Origin: an uncultured Robiginitomaculum sp.
GTDB taxonomy: Bacteria; Pseudomonadota; Alphaproteobacteria; Caulobacterales; Maricaulaceae
Assembly: GCA_938003555.1 (NCBI GenBank)
Contig: CALKXN010000274.1
Coordinates: 1 to 5,741, forward strand
DNA length: 5,741 nt
Direction of reading: 5' to 3'
Part shown: positions 1 to 5,741 of the stretch, in pieces
Numbering within the stretch: position 1 is the first letter of the stretch
How the letters are laid out: each line of letters opens with the position of its first letter
The notes under the pieces: generated by a model
The model's input: the letters and a program-made list of their open reading frames with translations, nothing else
Databases searched by the model: none
Told to the model about the DNA's origin: nothing
Made by a program: the position numbers and the translations under genes

Positions 1-840
1 AATGACCCTATTTTGGTAAAATCCGGCCGTGAAATGCTGCCGACGCCACTGGCCGAGACTCTGCTGCCCTTAGTCACGCGGGCGATTACCCAGCTTCGAA
101 CCGTGCTGTCAGTCACTGAAGCGTTCGAGCCGCGCGTCGCAACAGGGCGCTTTCGTGTGGCCTGTAAAGATAATATCGGAATGCGTATTGTCTCGGCATG
201 GGCGCGTAGCGTTAAACCACATGTACCAGAGCTTACGCTGGATATTGTTAACCTCGAAGTCGCCAATGCCCGCGATTTGGTTTCGGGAAAACTGGATTTG
301 GTTATCATGCCAATTGGCGATAATATGGACATTCCCCCATCCGTCGATCTGTCGCGATTCGTCATAAAGCCTGTCTTCACCGATCAATGGGTCAGCTGCT
401 TTCGCGAAGGTCATCCCGATGCGGGTAAGACGATGACCCTTAAAAGATTCGCAAATTATGAGCATATTCTAGTCAATCCCGATGGGAGCGAAACGGGGCG
501 AGTCGATGAGCTTCTCTCTGAACATGGAATGTCGCGCCATATTGCCTATCGCAGTGCCAGTTTTTTGCTGGCTTTGCCGATACTGCTCGGTACGGACTGC
601 GTGCTAACCACGCTGACCTCTCTGGTGGGCTGCGGGATTCCCGGCGTTAAAGTTTTTGATTGTCCCGTGGATATGAAGCCGCTGGCCTTTAACGCGGGTT
701 GGCATCCGAATTGGACAACTGATGCGCGGCACAAATGGGTGCGCGGGCAGCTCTTGCCGACACTCGCGGAGAATGACCCGCAATGCCTCTGTCATTTTGA
801 TATGCCGACCCATCTAGACGCTACGGTTGCCGCGCAGTAA
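1..840 (+). CDS. LysR-type transcriptional regulator, 5' end cut off by window edge
   Basis: One-component transcription factor of the LysR family. The reading frame is open from base 1, and the first residues NDPILVKSGREMLPTPLAE match the family's conserved end of the DNA-binding region (typically DPLFVR-GR-M-PTP-A). The true start therefore lies upstream, and about 55-60 residues of winged helix-turn-helix are missing. TTG at 13 is an internal Leu codon, not a start. The visible 279 residues contain the linker helix (about 15-45) and then the two-lobed periplasmic-binding-protein-like effector domain, from about residue 48 (TGRFRVACKDN). A typical HPDAGKTMTLKRFANYEHILV stretch lies around 138-158, and the end HPNWTTDARHKWVRGQL lies around 235-251. 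The overall pattern resembles the NodD/NahR-like branch, but the effector is unknown. It lies upstream of and co-directional with a GST gene 9 bases away, whereas LysR genes more often diverge from their targets. Family assignment is secure; target and ligand are not. Confidence 0.93.
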   Translation, partial: NDPILVKSGREMLPTPLAETLLPLVTRAITQLRTVLSVTEAFEPRVATGRFRVACKDNIGMRIVSAWARSVKPHVPELTLDIVNLEVANARDLVSGKLDLVIMPIGDNMDIPPSVDLSRFVIKPVFTDQWVSCFREGHPDAGKTMTLKRFANYEHILVNPDGSETGRVDELLSEHGMSRHIAYRSASFLLALPILLGTDCVLTTLTSLVGCGIPGVKVFDCPVDMKPLAFNAGWHPNWTTDARHKWVRGQLLPTLAENDPQCLCHFDMPTHLDATVAAQ

Positions 841-849
841 TGTCCATAA

Positions 850-1500
850 ATGACAAACCCACTCACACTATATATTGGCAATAAAAACTATTCCTCTTGG
901 TCGCTGCGCCCGTGGCTCGTCCTGCGCAAGGCAGAACTGCCTTTTGACGAAGAGCTCATAAAGCTGGATGTGCCGGGTTATAAAGAAGCGTTATTGGCGA
1001 TCTCTGACGCGGGAACTGTTCCAGTTCTAAACGTCAAAGGTGAGACGATCCCCGATAGTCTTGCGATTTCGCAATGGGCGGCCAAGGCCGTGCCCAATTT
1101 ATGGCCCAAAGACCCTGCGATGCGCTCCCGCGCCATTGAAGTGACCCATTTGATGCACGACGGGTTTGAGGCGCTACGCGCGCATGCTCCCATGAATTTA
1201 CGCCGGCGCACATCTTCTAAAATGCCCCAATCCTGCTTGGATGATGCGGCGAAAATGGTTGAGCTTTGGGAAGATTGCCTGTCAAAACATAACGGGCCGT
1301 TTCTGTTTGATGACTGGTCTATCGCTGACGCGTTTTATACGCCCGCCGCAACGCGCTTTGTGAGCTATGATTTGCCGCGCAGCGCAAAAGCCGATACATA
1401 TATATCAGAGCTTATGAGCGATATGGATTATATGGACTGGGAGGCAGACGCCATGGTTGAGCCGTGGGATTTGCCAGAAACGGATAAGGTGAACCGATGA
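850..1500 (+). CDS. Glutathione S-transferase family protein
   Basis: Predicted cytosolic GST-fold protein of 216 residues, a normal length for the family. The thioredoxin-like N-terminal domain (about 4-82) has the motif NYSSWSLRPW at residues 13-22, where Ser15/Ser16 are candidates for the residue that activates glutathione. It also has the cis-proline loop GTVPVL (Pro58) and DSLAI at 69-73, the site that contacts the gamma-glutamyl group; the usual Glu is Asp here. The helical C-terminal domain (about 90-205) holds WSIAD at 156-160, the conserved N-capping box of the GST core. No signal peptide is present. ATG at 850 is chosen because the conserved strand begins at once, although no clear Shine-Dalgarno precedes it; ribosomes may reinitiate after the LysR stop 9 bases upstream. 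Its stop overlaps the apt start. The substrate cannot be read from sequence, and detoxification of electrophiles is only the family-level expectation. Confidence 0.93.
   Translation: MTNPLTLYIGNKNYSSWSLRPWLVLRKAELPFDEELIKLDVPGYKEALLAISDAGTVPVLNVKGETIPDSLAISQWAAKAVPNLWPKDPAMRSRAIEVTHLMHDGFEALRAHAPMNLRRRTSSKMPQSCLDDAAKMVELWEDCLSKHNGPFLFDDWSIADAFYTPAATRFVSYDLPRSAKADTYISELMSDMDYMDWEADAMVEPWDLPETDKVNR
1486..1499 (+). promoter_or_regulatory. Ribosome binding site and start of apt inside the GST 3' end
   Basis: AAGGTG at 1486-1491 sits five bases before the ATG at 1497, all within GST coding sequence. The GST stop TGA (1498-1500) overlaps this ATG, the standard arrangement for translational coupling. 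It fixes the apt start, because the conserved Apt N-terminus follows directly. Confidence 0.7.
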
Positions 1501-2024
1501 AGTTAAAAGATACAATTCGCACAATTCCGGACTTCCCCAAGCCGGGTATTTTGTTTCGTGATATTACGACATTAATGACCAACCGTAAGGCTTTTCACGC
1601 CGCGATCGTGCAGCTGTGCCAACCCTATGAGCATATGAAGGTTGATAATGTCGCTGGGATCGATGCGCGCGGATTTGTATTTGGCGGCGCAATGGCCGAC
1701 CGCCTCGGCGCGGGGTTTGTGCCTATTCGCAAAGCCGGGAAATTGCCGGGGAAGACTTACACTCAAGACTATCAGCTCGAATATGGAACAGATACGCTAG
1801 AGCTTCACGCGGATGCCCTTCGCAGCCAAGAAAAGGTTGTTCTGGTGGATGACTTAATCGCAACGGGCGGCACTGCTGAGGCAGCGGTTAAGCTGCTACG
1901 CAAAACAGGAGCCGACGTTGTCGGCGCAGCCTTTGTGATTGATTTGCCTGAGCTTGGCGGTCTTAAGAAAATCGTTGAAATGGGCATACCCGTTACGGCG
2001 CTTGTCGCCTTTGACGGGCATTAA
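1497..2024 (+). CDS. apt: Adenine phosphoribosyltransferase
   Basis: Cytosolic purine-salvage enzyme that converts adenine and phosphoribosyl pyrophosphate (PRPP) to AMP and pyrophosphate. The 175 residues fit the bacterial Apt length. Residues 8-26 (IRTIPDFPKPGILFRDITT) are the classic N-terminal Apt signature. GIDARGFVFG (54-63) is the conserved substrate-binding segment, and RKAGKLPG with YQLEYG (78-97) forms the flexible catalytic loop. VVLVDDLIATGGT (114-126) is the PRPP-binding motif of type I phosphoribosyltransferases, with its paired Asp residues. The ATG lies within the GST gene's last codons (ATGA overlap), and AAGGTG at 1486-1491 provides a ribosome binding site, so translation is probably coupled to GST. 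The pairing with a GST and a LysR gene is positional and does not imply a shared pathway. The gene ends two bases from a convergent gene. Confidence 0.97.
   Translation: MKLKDTIRTIPDFPKPGILFRDITTLMTNRKAFHAAIVQLCQPYEHMKVDNVAGIDARGFVFGGAMADRLGAGFVPIRKAGKLPGKTYTQDYQLEYGTDTLELHADALRSQEKVVLVDDLIATGGTAEAAVKLLRKTGADVVGAAFVIDLPELGGLKKIVEMGIPVTALVAFDGH
1989..2018. other. GC-rich inverted repeat at the 3' end of apt
   Basis: CCCGT (1989-1993) pairs with ACGGG (2014-2018), and inside it GGCG (1997-2000) pairs with CGCC (2006-2009) around a five-base loop. The two stems are separated by a 3/4-base internal loop. It lies in the last codons of apt, just before the stop codons of both convergent genes, so it would form in either transcript. 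No T run follows on either strand, so it is not a standard intrinsic terminator. It may be only a chance product of coding sequence, or it may protect the 3' ends of both mRNAs. Confidence 0.3.
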
Positions 2025-2026
2025 GC

Positions 2027-2338
2027 TTAGTTATATTTCGTATAAATTTGCCGTGCGATTTGCATGTTCTTTGTTCTGCAACGCCCCGCAATGAGAAAAT
2101 AGTCAATCAGCACCCAGAGACCTAATCCGCCCAGCGTAAGTAATTTTAAAATTCCTGCAACAATGTCACCAACATAAAACCGATCTACACCCAACCATCC
2201 CAGCCATGTATTAAAACCATATCCAAAGACTGGATTTTTCTCACGCATGGCCAGTTCATTCATAAATCGATCGGCATTGTCGGGAGACAGTGACGAATAC
2301 ATATTCATCAACTCGTTTCGATATGTGTGCATGTCCAT
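2027..2338 (-). CDS. Small TM2-domain membrane protein
   Basis: Predicted inner-membrane protein of 103 residues. The N-terminal 36 residues are polar (YSSLSPDNADRFMNEL), a soluble region often found before TM2 domains. Residues about 38-51 form a first, short hydrophobic segment. It is followed by the turn LGVDRFYVGD (49-58), which carries the TM2 signature DRFY, where many members have AHRFY. The second helix spans about 60-84 (GILKLLTLGGLGLWVLIDYF) and matches the family's GGLG-W-LID pattern. The C-terminus is basic (RCRTKNMQIARQIYTKYN). ATG at 2338 has a weak AGAGA site six to seven bases upstream; Met3 is an alternative start. It follows the lipoprotein gene by 20 bases on the same strand and is probably co-transcribed with it. 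TM2 proteins have no firm general function, so the role is unknown. The gene is AT-rich relative to ychF and pth. Confidence 0.85.
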   Translation of the reverse strand: MDMHTYRNELMNMYSSLSPDNADRFMNELAMREKNPVFGYGFNTWLGWLGVDRFYVGDIVAGILKLLTLGGLGLWVLIDYFLIAGRCRTKNMQIARQIYTKYN

Positions 2339-2358
2339 TTTATGTCTCTAGCCCAATA

Positions 2359-3210
2359 TTAGTAATAAACATATGTAACTTGAGGCGCGCGCTGGCGAAT
2401 AGCTAGCAATGGAGCGCCTTCTTTAAAGCCGGACTTTAAGCGGTATGTTATGACTTTATCTTCAAATGATAAAATTTCAATTTCGGCGCCATCAACATTG
2501 AGTGTTTGAGGGAATGACTCTGTGCCATCCAATACAATTGTTTTTGTGCTGGTTCCGGCGCTAATGAATTTTCCATCATCCAAGCGATGAACCGTTGAAA
2601 ATGAGATATTTGGCTTCCCAAAGAGTGGATTTGTATAGTTGTAGCGAACGCCTAAATTTTCGCCTTTGAATGTCTTGCCATCATATTCCGTATAGGCGGT
2701 TGGCGTTTCAATTTTGGCTTCTGATTTCATCACATAAATGCCGAAAATGCCCACATGGGTCCCATTTTCGTCAGTGGTCCAAAGTTGATCGAGCCGTTCA
2801 TCATTGTCGGAATCACGAAGACATGTGCGATATCGAAGCCCAATGGCCTCGCGTGCCAATAAATCTCGCGAACAATATACGATGCCATATTGCTGGGTTA
2901 TGGCTGGGTAAAGCTCATCTTCCGGCGTAATGTTAAAGCCGACACCGATAAGTGGCACCGTTGTACCTTTAATCGCCTGATCGACTTTAAAGCCCTTAAT
3001 CAGTTTTGACTCTTGAGTGAATAAAACATCGCCAGACGTCGCGGAGCGTTCTGATGTGTCGATGTCTACTGTTTGCGCGACGATAATGGGAATGGCCGAG
3101 CCTTGAGCGATAGGAGTGAGCAGGCCTTGTTTGTTTCCATTTGCGTCAGTGGTCGCGCAGGCCGATAAAAGAATGGCCGTAATGAGTAGAATAATCGATT
3201 GAGCTTTCAT
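2359..3210 (-). CDS. Putative lipoprotein of unknown function
   Basis: A 283-residue protein that I do not recognise. Residues 1-17 are a lipoprotein signal peptide: a short basic start, the hydrophobic core IILLITAILL, and the lipobox LSAC with Cys18 as the lipidated residue. Ala and Thr follow Cys18, so there is no Asp+2 inner-membrane retention signal, and the outer membrane is the expected site. The mature part has few helices by eye and many alternating hydrophobic and polar stretches, suggesting a beta-rich fold. Cys113 and Cys130 flank a segment that runs into DSDNDERLD (133-141), a DxDxDxxxD pattern reminiscent of calcium-binding loops. The start was set at ATG 3210 because GGGAGA lies seven bases upstream; the in-frame TTG at 3225 overlaps that site and would place extra polar residues before the signal peptide. 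It lies 27 bases after ychF and 20 bases before the TM2 gene. The coding sequence is visibly AT-rich compared with ychF. Confidence 0.82.
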   Translation of the reverse strand: MKAQSIILLITAILLSACATTDANGNKQGLLTPIAQGSAIPIIVAQTVDIDTSERSATSGDVLFTQESKLIKGFKVDQAIKGTTVPLIGVGFNITPEDELYPAITQQYGIVYCSRDLLAREAIGLRYRTCLRDSDNDERLDQLWTTDENGTHVGIFGIYVMKSEAKIETPTAYTEYDGKTFKGENLGVRYNYTNPLFGKPNISFSTVHRLDDGKFISAGTSTKTIVLDGTESFPQTLNVDGAEIEILSFEDKVITYRLKSGFKEGAPLLAIRQRAPQVTYVYY

Positions 3211-3223
3211 GTGGCGGTCTCCC
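3208..3223 (-). promoter_or_regulatory. Ribosome binding site that sets the lipoprotein start
   Basis: On the minus strand GGGAGA (3223-3218) is followed by seven bases and then ATG (3210-3208). This supports the ATG over the in-frame TTG at 3225, whose own codon would overlap the site. The ATG also gives a standard signal peptide beginning MKAQ. Confidence 0.75.
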
Positions 3224-3237
3224 AAATGACAATAATT

Positions 3238-4338
3238 TTAGACGTTAAATTTAAATAGCATAACATCCCCGTCTTTGACGAGATAACTTTTGCCTTCTTG
3301 GCGCACTTTTCCAGCGTCTTTCGCGCCTGTTTCGCCGCCATATTGGGCGTAGTCTTCAAAGGCCGTTGTTTCAGCGCGGATGAAGCCGCGCTCAAAGTCG
3401 CCATGGATAACGCCGGCGCATTGCGGGGCTGTCCAGCCATCAACAAATGTCCAGGCGCGAGCTTCTTTGGGGCCCGCTGTGAAATATGTTTTTAGTCCCA
3501 AAAGACTATACCCAGAATGGATCATACGGTTGAGGCCCGGTTCAGTCAGGCCAAGGGCCTCCATATATTCCGTACGCTCATCTTCGTCCTCAAGAAGGGC
3601 CAGCTCGCTTTCGATTTTGGCGGAAATGATCACGGCCTGCGCGCCTTCGGCTTTGGCGTGTGCGAGGACTTTTTCGCTAAAATCGTTACCTGTGGCGGCA
3701 CTGTCTTCGTCGACATTGGCAACATAAAGCACAGGCTTTGAGGTGAGGAGTTGCAGCATTTTCCACGCTTTTACGTCATCCTCATCAATGGTTGCGCGGC
3801 GGGCCGGGCGGCCTTCATTGAGCTGCTCCATGGCCAGATCGACAAGTTTTAGCGTCTGAAGCGCGTCTTTGTCTTTTTGCTTTACCTTTTTTTCAAGGCT
3901 CGTGCGGCGCTTTTCAAGGCTCTCCATATCCGCAATCATCAGCTCCGTTTCAACGGTTTCATAATCCGCCATGGGATCAATCTTGCCTTCGACATGGGTG
4001 ACGTCGTCATCTTCAAAACAGCGCAGGACATAGACGATGGCATCTGTTTCGCGAATATTGGCGAGGAATTGATTGCCCAGCCCTTCGCCCTGCGATGCGC
4101 CGCGCACAAGGCCGGCAATATCGACAAAATTCATCCGCGTCGGAATGATCTCTTTGCTGCCCGCTATTTCGGCCAGTTTGAACAGGCGCGGCTCGGGCAC
4201 GGCAACTTCGCCGACATTAGGTTCGATGGTGCAAAATGGATAATTGGCCGCTTGAGCATTGGCCGTTTGGGTGAGGGCATTAAAGAGCGTTGATTTACCA
4301 ACATTGGGCAAGCCCACAATTCCGCATTTAAATCCCAT
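3238..4338 (-). CDS. ychF: Redox-regulated, ribosome-binding ATPase YchF (Obg family)
   Basis: Cytosolic P-loop NTPase of the Obg family, related to human OLA1, which binds ribosomes and prefers ATP to GTP. The length of 366 residues is normal. Motifs in order: the G1 P-loop GLPNVGKST (9-17); a segment rich in YchF signature residues (NYPFCTIEPNVG, 32-43); G3 DIAG (73-76) followed by Leu77, the hydrophobic substitution in place of the catalytic Gln of Ras-type GTPases; a charged coiled-coil region (about 125-175); and G4 NVDE (208-211) in place of NKxD, which explains the relaxed base specificity known for this family. SAKIE (239-243) is G5. A TGS domain occupies about 283-366, ending in the typical FKFNV. 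AGGAAG (4350-4345) six bases before the ATG is the ribosome binding site, and it overlaps the pth stop codon. The gene follows pth by 10 bases, a common bacterial pairing. Confidence 0.98.
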   Translation of the reverse strand: MGFKCGIVGLPNVGKSTLFNALTQTANAQAANYPFCTIEPNVGEVAVPEPRLFKLAEIAGSKEIIPTRMNFVDIAGLVRGASQGEGLGNQFLANIRETDAIVYVLRCFEDDDVTHVEGKIDPMADYETVETELMIADMESLEKRRTSLEKKVKQKDKDALQTLKLVDLAMEQLNEGRPARRATIDEDDVKAWKMLQLLTSKPVLYVANVDEDSAATGNDFSEKVLAHAKAEGAQAVIISAKIESELALLEDEDERTEYMEALGLTEPGLNRMIHSGYSLLGLKTYFTAGPKEARAWTFVDGWTAPQCAGVIHGDFERGFIRAETTAFEDYAQYGGETGAKDAGKVRQEGKSYLVKDGDVMLFKFNV

Positions 4339-4344
4339 GATACT

Positions 4345-4351
4345 CTTCCTA
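4345..4351 (-). promoter_or_regulatory. ychF ribosome binding site overlapping the pth stop codon
   Basis: On the minus strand the pth stop TAG (4351-4349) shares its last two bases with AGGAAG (4350-4345), the ychF Shine-Dalgarno, six bases before the ychF ATG. A ribosome ending pth translation would sit over this site, so translational coupling is likely. Confidence 0.65.
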
Positions 4352-4951
4352 TTTTGGCGCGGGCGCGTGAAGCGTCACTTTAGTCGAAAATTTATTGAGT
4401 TGATCTATGTTTAACTCCGCCTCAGCGAGGAGGGGCGCAGCTTTGGCAATGGCGCGGTTTAAATCCTCAACCCACGCATTTTCAGCCTTGGCAAAATCAG
4501 ACAGCACATAGCTATGCACTTTGTCCTTATGGCCGGGGTGGCCAATGCCCATGCGCGCGCGGTGAAAATCTGCGCCCATATGCTGGCGGATCGAGCGCAG
4601 GCCATTATGCCCGGCAATGCCGCCGCCTGTTTTGAGCCTAAATTTACCTGGCGCAAGGTCAAGTTCGTCATGAAACACGACGATTTGACTCATTGGTATT
4701 TTGTAGAATTTTGCCGCGGCTTGAACGGCCCGTCCCGAGTCATTCATAAAGGTCTGCGGTTTTAACAGGAGCACTTTCTTGGGGCCATTATCTGTTTTGA
4801 TAAGGCCTTCTTGGGCGCGGCTTTGAAATTTATCGCGCGCGGGGCCAAAGCCATATTCGCGCGCGATCTCGTCAATGGCCATAAAGCCAATATTGTGGCG
4901 GTTCCCGGCATATTTATTGCCGGGATTTCCTAATCCAACGATGCAAAGCAT
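4349..4951 (-). CDS. pth: Peptidyl-tRNA hydrolase
   Basis: Cytosolic esterase that frees tRNA from peptidyl-tRNAs that drop off the ribosome, an essential recycling step. The 200 residues are close to the bacterial Pth1 length. The conserved N-terminus [20 protein letters not shown] includes Asn9 and the catalytic His19 (His20 in E. coli). Asn70 in [10 protein letters not shown] corresponds to E. coli Asn68. Asp95 in FHDELDL is the equivalent of the catalytic-site Asp93. [12 protein letters not shown] (109-120) holds Asn116, the tRNA-end contact residue equivalent to E. coli Asn114. All key residues are present. The start is well fixed by AGGAGG (4962-4957) five bases before the ATG. It lies 53 bases after the L25 gene and 10 bases before ychF, and it is expected to be in the same transcript. 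The C-terminal tail (about 180-200) is less conserved and ends in a short Pro/Ala stretch. Confidence 0.98.
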   Translation of the reverse strand: MLCIVGLGNPGNKYAGNRHNIGFMAIDEIAREYGFGPARDKFQSRAQEGLIKTDNGPKKVLLLKPQTFMNDSGRAVQAAAKFYKIPMSQIVVFHDELDLAPGKFRLKTGGGIAGHNGLRSIRQHMGADFHRARMGIGHPGHKDKVHSYVLSDFAKAENAWVEDLNRAIAKAAPLLAEAELNIDQLNKFSTKVTLHAPAPK

Positions 4952-5004
4952 AGGCGCCTCCTCGGCCTTGGCCGCTTCAGTGAGACGCCGCAGCCAGCGG
5001 AAAA
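4952..5004 (-). other. Short rplY-pth spacer, no terminator seen
   Basis: The 53 bases between the rplY stop and the pth start contain a small potential hairpin (CCGC, five-base loop, GCGG at 4999-4987) and the pth ribosome binding site AGGAGG. There is no T run after the hairpin, so transcription probably reads through from rplY into pth. Confidence 0.4.
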
Positions 5005-5661
5005 TTATGCGTCTCCGGACTCGTCGCCTTCAGTCTGCGCTGTTGCTGGAACTTCGCCTGGATCAACATCACCCTCTTCAGCATCTTCTTCAACAGCTGC
5101 GCGGGACGCGATGACTGTCAAGATTGTTGGATCGCGATCCGTAATGGCAGATTTGACGCCTTTAGGGAGGTTGATCTCAGAGATGTGGAGGCTGTCGCCG
5201 ATTTCCAGAGCAGATACATCAACCGTAATTTCGTCAGGGATGTTACCCGCGGCGCAGGCCACTTCGATTGAGTGACGCACAACATTAAGTGAACCGCCGC
5301 CTTTAAGACCCGGTGAGTCCTCTTCGCCAACGATACTGATTGAGACTTCAACTTCAATCTTACTGTCTGCGTTCACGCGATATAGATCGACATGCATCGC
5401 CATATCGGAGACCGGGTGGAATTGGATGTCCTTGGTCAGCACTTTCTGGCTACTGCCGGAATGCGTGATTTGAACCATAGAGCCGATGAAGTTGCCTGAG
5501 TTAATGGCTTTCAAAAGCTCGTTATATTTAATTGTGATACCGACGGGAGGGAGGTCGCCGCCATAAATTACGCCGGGGACGAGACCCGCACGGCGTGCAG
5601 CACGGGCGCTACCTGTTCCGGATTCATCGCGCACTTCTACGTTTAGATTAACTTCACTCAT
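5005..5661 (-). CDS. rplY: 50S ribosomal protein L25, long Ctc/TL5 form
   Basis: Ribosomal protein that binds 5S rRNA in the central protuberance of the large subunit. At 218 residues it is the long two-domain form (Ctc in Bacillus, TL5 in Thermus), not the roughly 94-residue E. coli form. Residues 1-95 are the 5S-binding beta-barrel domain, with the typical segments [20 protein letters not shown] (15-34) and [17 protein letters not shown] (80-96). Residues about 97-185 form the second beta domain (GLKGGGSLN at 118-126, then [20 protein letters not shown] and DRDPTILTV). The tail from 190 is acidic and low in complexity ([14 protein letters not shown] to the end), as is usual in alphaproteobacterial Ctc proteins. 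AGGA at 5672-5669, seven bases before the ATG, supports the start. It is the first gene of the visible minus-strand group, upstream of pth and ychF. Confidence 0.96.
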   Translation of the reverse strand: MSEVNLNVEVRDESGTGSARAARRAGLVPGVIYGGDLPPVGITIKYNELLKAINSGNFIGSMVQITHSGSSQKVLTKDIQFHPVSDMAMHVDLYRVNADSKIEVEVSISIVGEEDSPGLKGGGSLNVVRHSIEVACAAGNIPDEITVDVSALEIGDSLHISEINLPKGVKSAITDRDPTILTVIASRAAVEEDAEEGDVDPGEVPATAQTEGDESGDA

Positions 5662-5741
5662 TAGATTGTCCTATTTACTGTCATGCCCGACCAACACCAT
5701 GTCGGCAAAGCTTACTGCGGGGCATTATCATCAATGACGCG
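5662..5741 (-). promoter_or_regulatory. rplY 5' leader with ribosome binding site and inverted repeat
   Basis: This is non-coding as far as can be seen. Reading the minus strand toward rplY: GATAAT (5729-5724) resembles a -10 box, but any -35 box would lie beyond the window edge, so a promoter cannot be confirmed. GCCGAC (5706-5701) and GTCGG(G)C (5691-5685) can form a six-pair stem with one bulged base and a nine-base loop. AGGA (5672-5669) is the rplY ribosome binding site. The first 30 bases from the edge could also be the last codons of another gene (RVIDDNAPQ then TAA at 5714-5712). This is too short to identify. Confidence 0.35.

Noticed and set aside
109..465. Open frame of 118 codons on the minus strand inside the LysR gene
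   Set aside because: It is antisense to a well-matched LysR effector domain, with no recognisable motif of its own.
2031..2045. TTATA/TATAA stem as a terminator
   Set aside because: It is entirely A/T, only five pairs, and is not followed by a T run on either strand; it also lies within TM2 coding sequence.
3211..3225. Upstream TTG start for the lipoprotein
   Set aside because: The ribosome binding site GGGAGA overlaps this codon and fits the ATG at 3210, which also gives a normal signal peptide.
3380..3727. Open frame of 115 codons on the plus strand, rich in Arg and Ser
   Set aside because: It is antisense to the ychF C-terminal half; the Arg/Ser-rich composition is typical of a spurious frame.
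3877..4293. Open frame of 138 codons on the plus strand inside ychF
   Set aside because: It lies fully antisense to a clearly conserved ychF, and its translation shows no recognisable domain; it is a shadow of the codon pattern.
1..5741. Mobile element, CRISPR array, tRNA/rRNA or defence system
   Set aside because: No transposase or integrase motifs, no regularly spaced repeats, no tRNA-like cloverleaf and no defence protein families were seen; nearly all bases belong to the eight genes described.

Overview
The window looks like ordinary chromosomal DNA of an alphaproteobacterium. Three things suggest this: the rplY(ctc)-pth-ychF gene order on the minus strand; a GST with the N-terminus LTLYIGNKNYSSWSLRPW, a type common in that class; and a moderate, mixed base composition. 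A marine Hyphomonadaceae/Maricaulales-like lineage is possible, but that is a guess from gene style and not shown by the sequence. No mobile element, CRISPR array, RNA gene or defence system is visible.

Left part (1-2024, plus strand): a LysR-type transcriptional regulator that has lost its N-terminal DNA-binding region to the window edge, then a glutathione S-transferase family protein 9 bases downstream, then adenine phosphoribosyltransferase (apt), whose ATG overlaps the GST stop codon. All three are tightly packed and probably co-transcribed.

Right part (2027-5661, minus strand, read from right to left): a long-form ribosomal protein L25/Ctc, peptidyl-tRNA hydrolase (pth), the ribosome-associated ATPase YchF, an unrecognised lipoprotein and a small TM2-domain membrane protein. 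The first three form a translation module: L25 binds 5S rRNA, Pth recycles stalled peptidyl-tRNA, and YchF binds ribosomes. The last two follow with gaps of 27 and 20 bases. They are visibly more AT-rich than their neighbours and look like an accessory envelope pair attached to the end of a conserved operon. This pair is the least understood part of the window.

The two gene groups converge at 2024/2027 with only two bases between stop codons and no classical intrinsic terminator. A GC-rich inverted repeat inside the 3' end of apt is the only terminator-like structure there. The last 80 bases (5662-5741) are the rplY leader, with a good ribosome binding site and a small inverted repeat. Otherwise the window is almost wholly coding.
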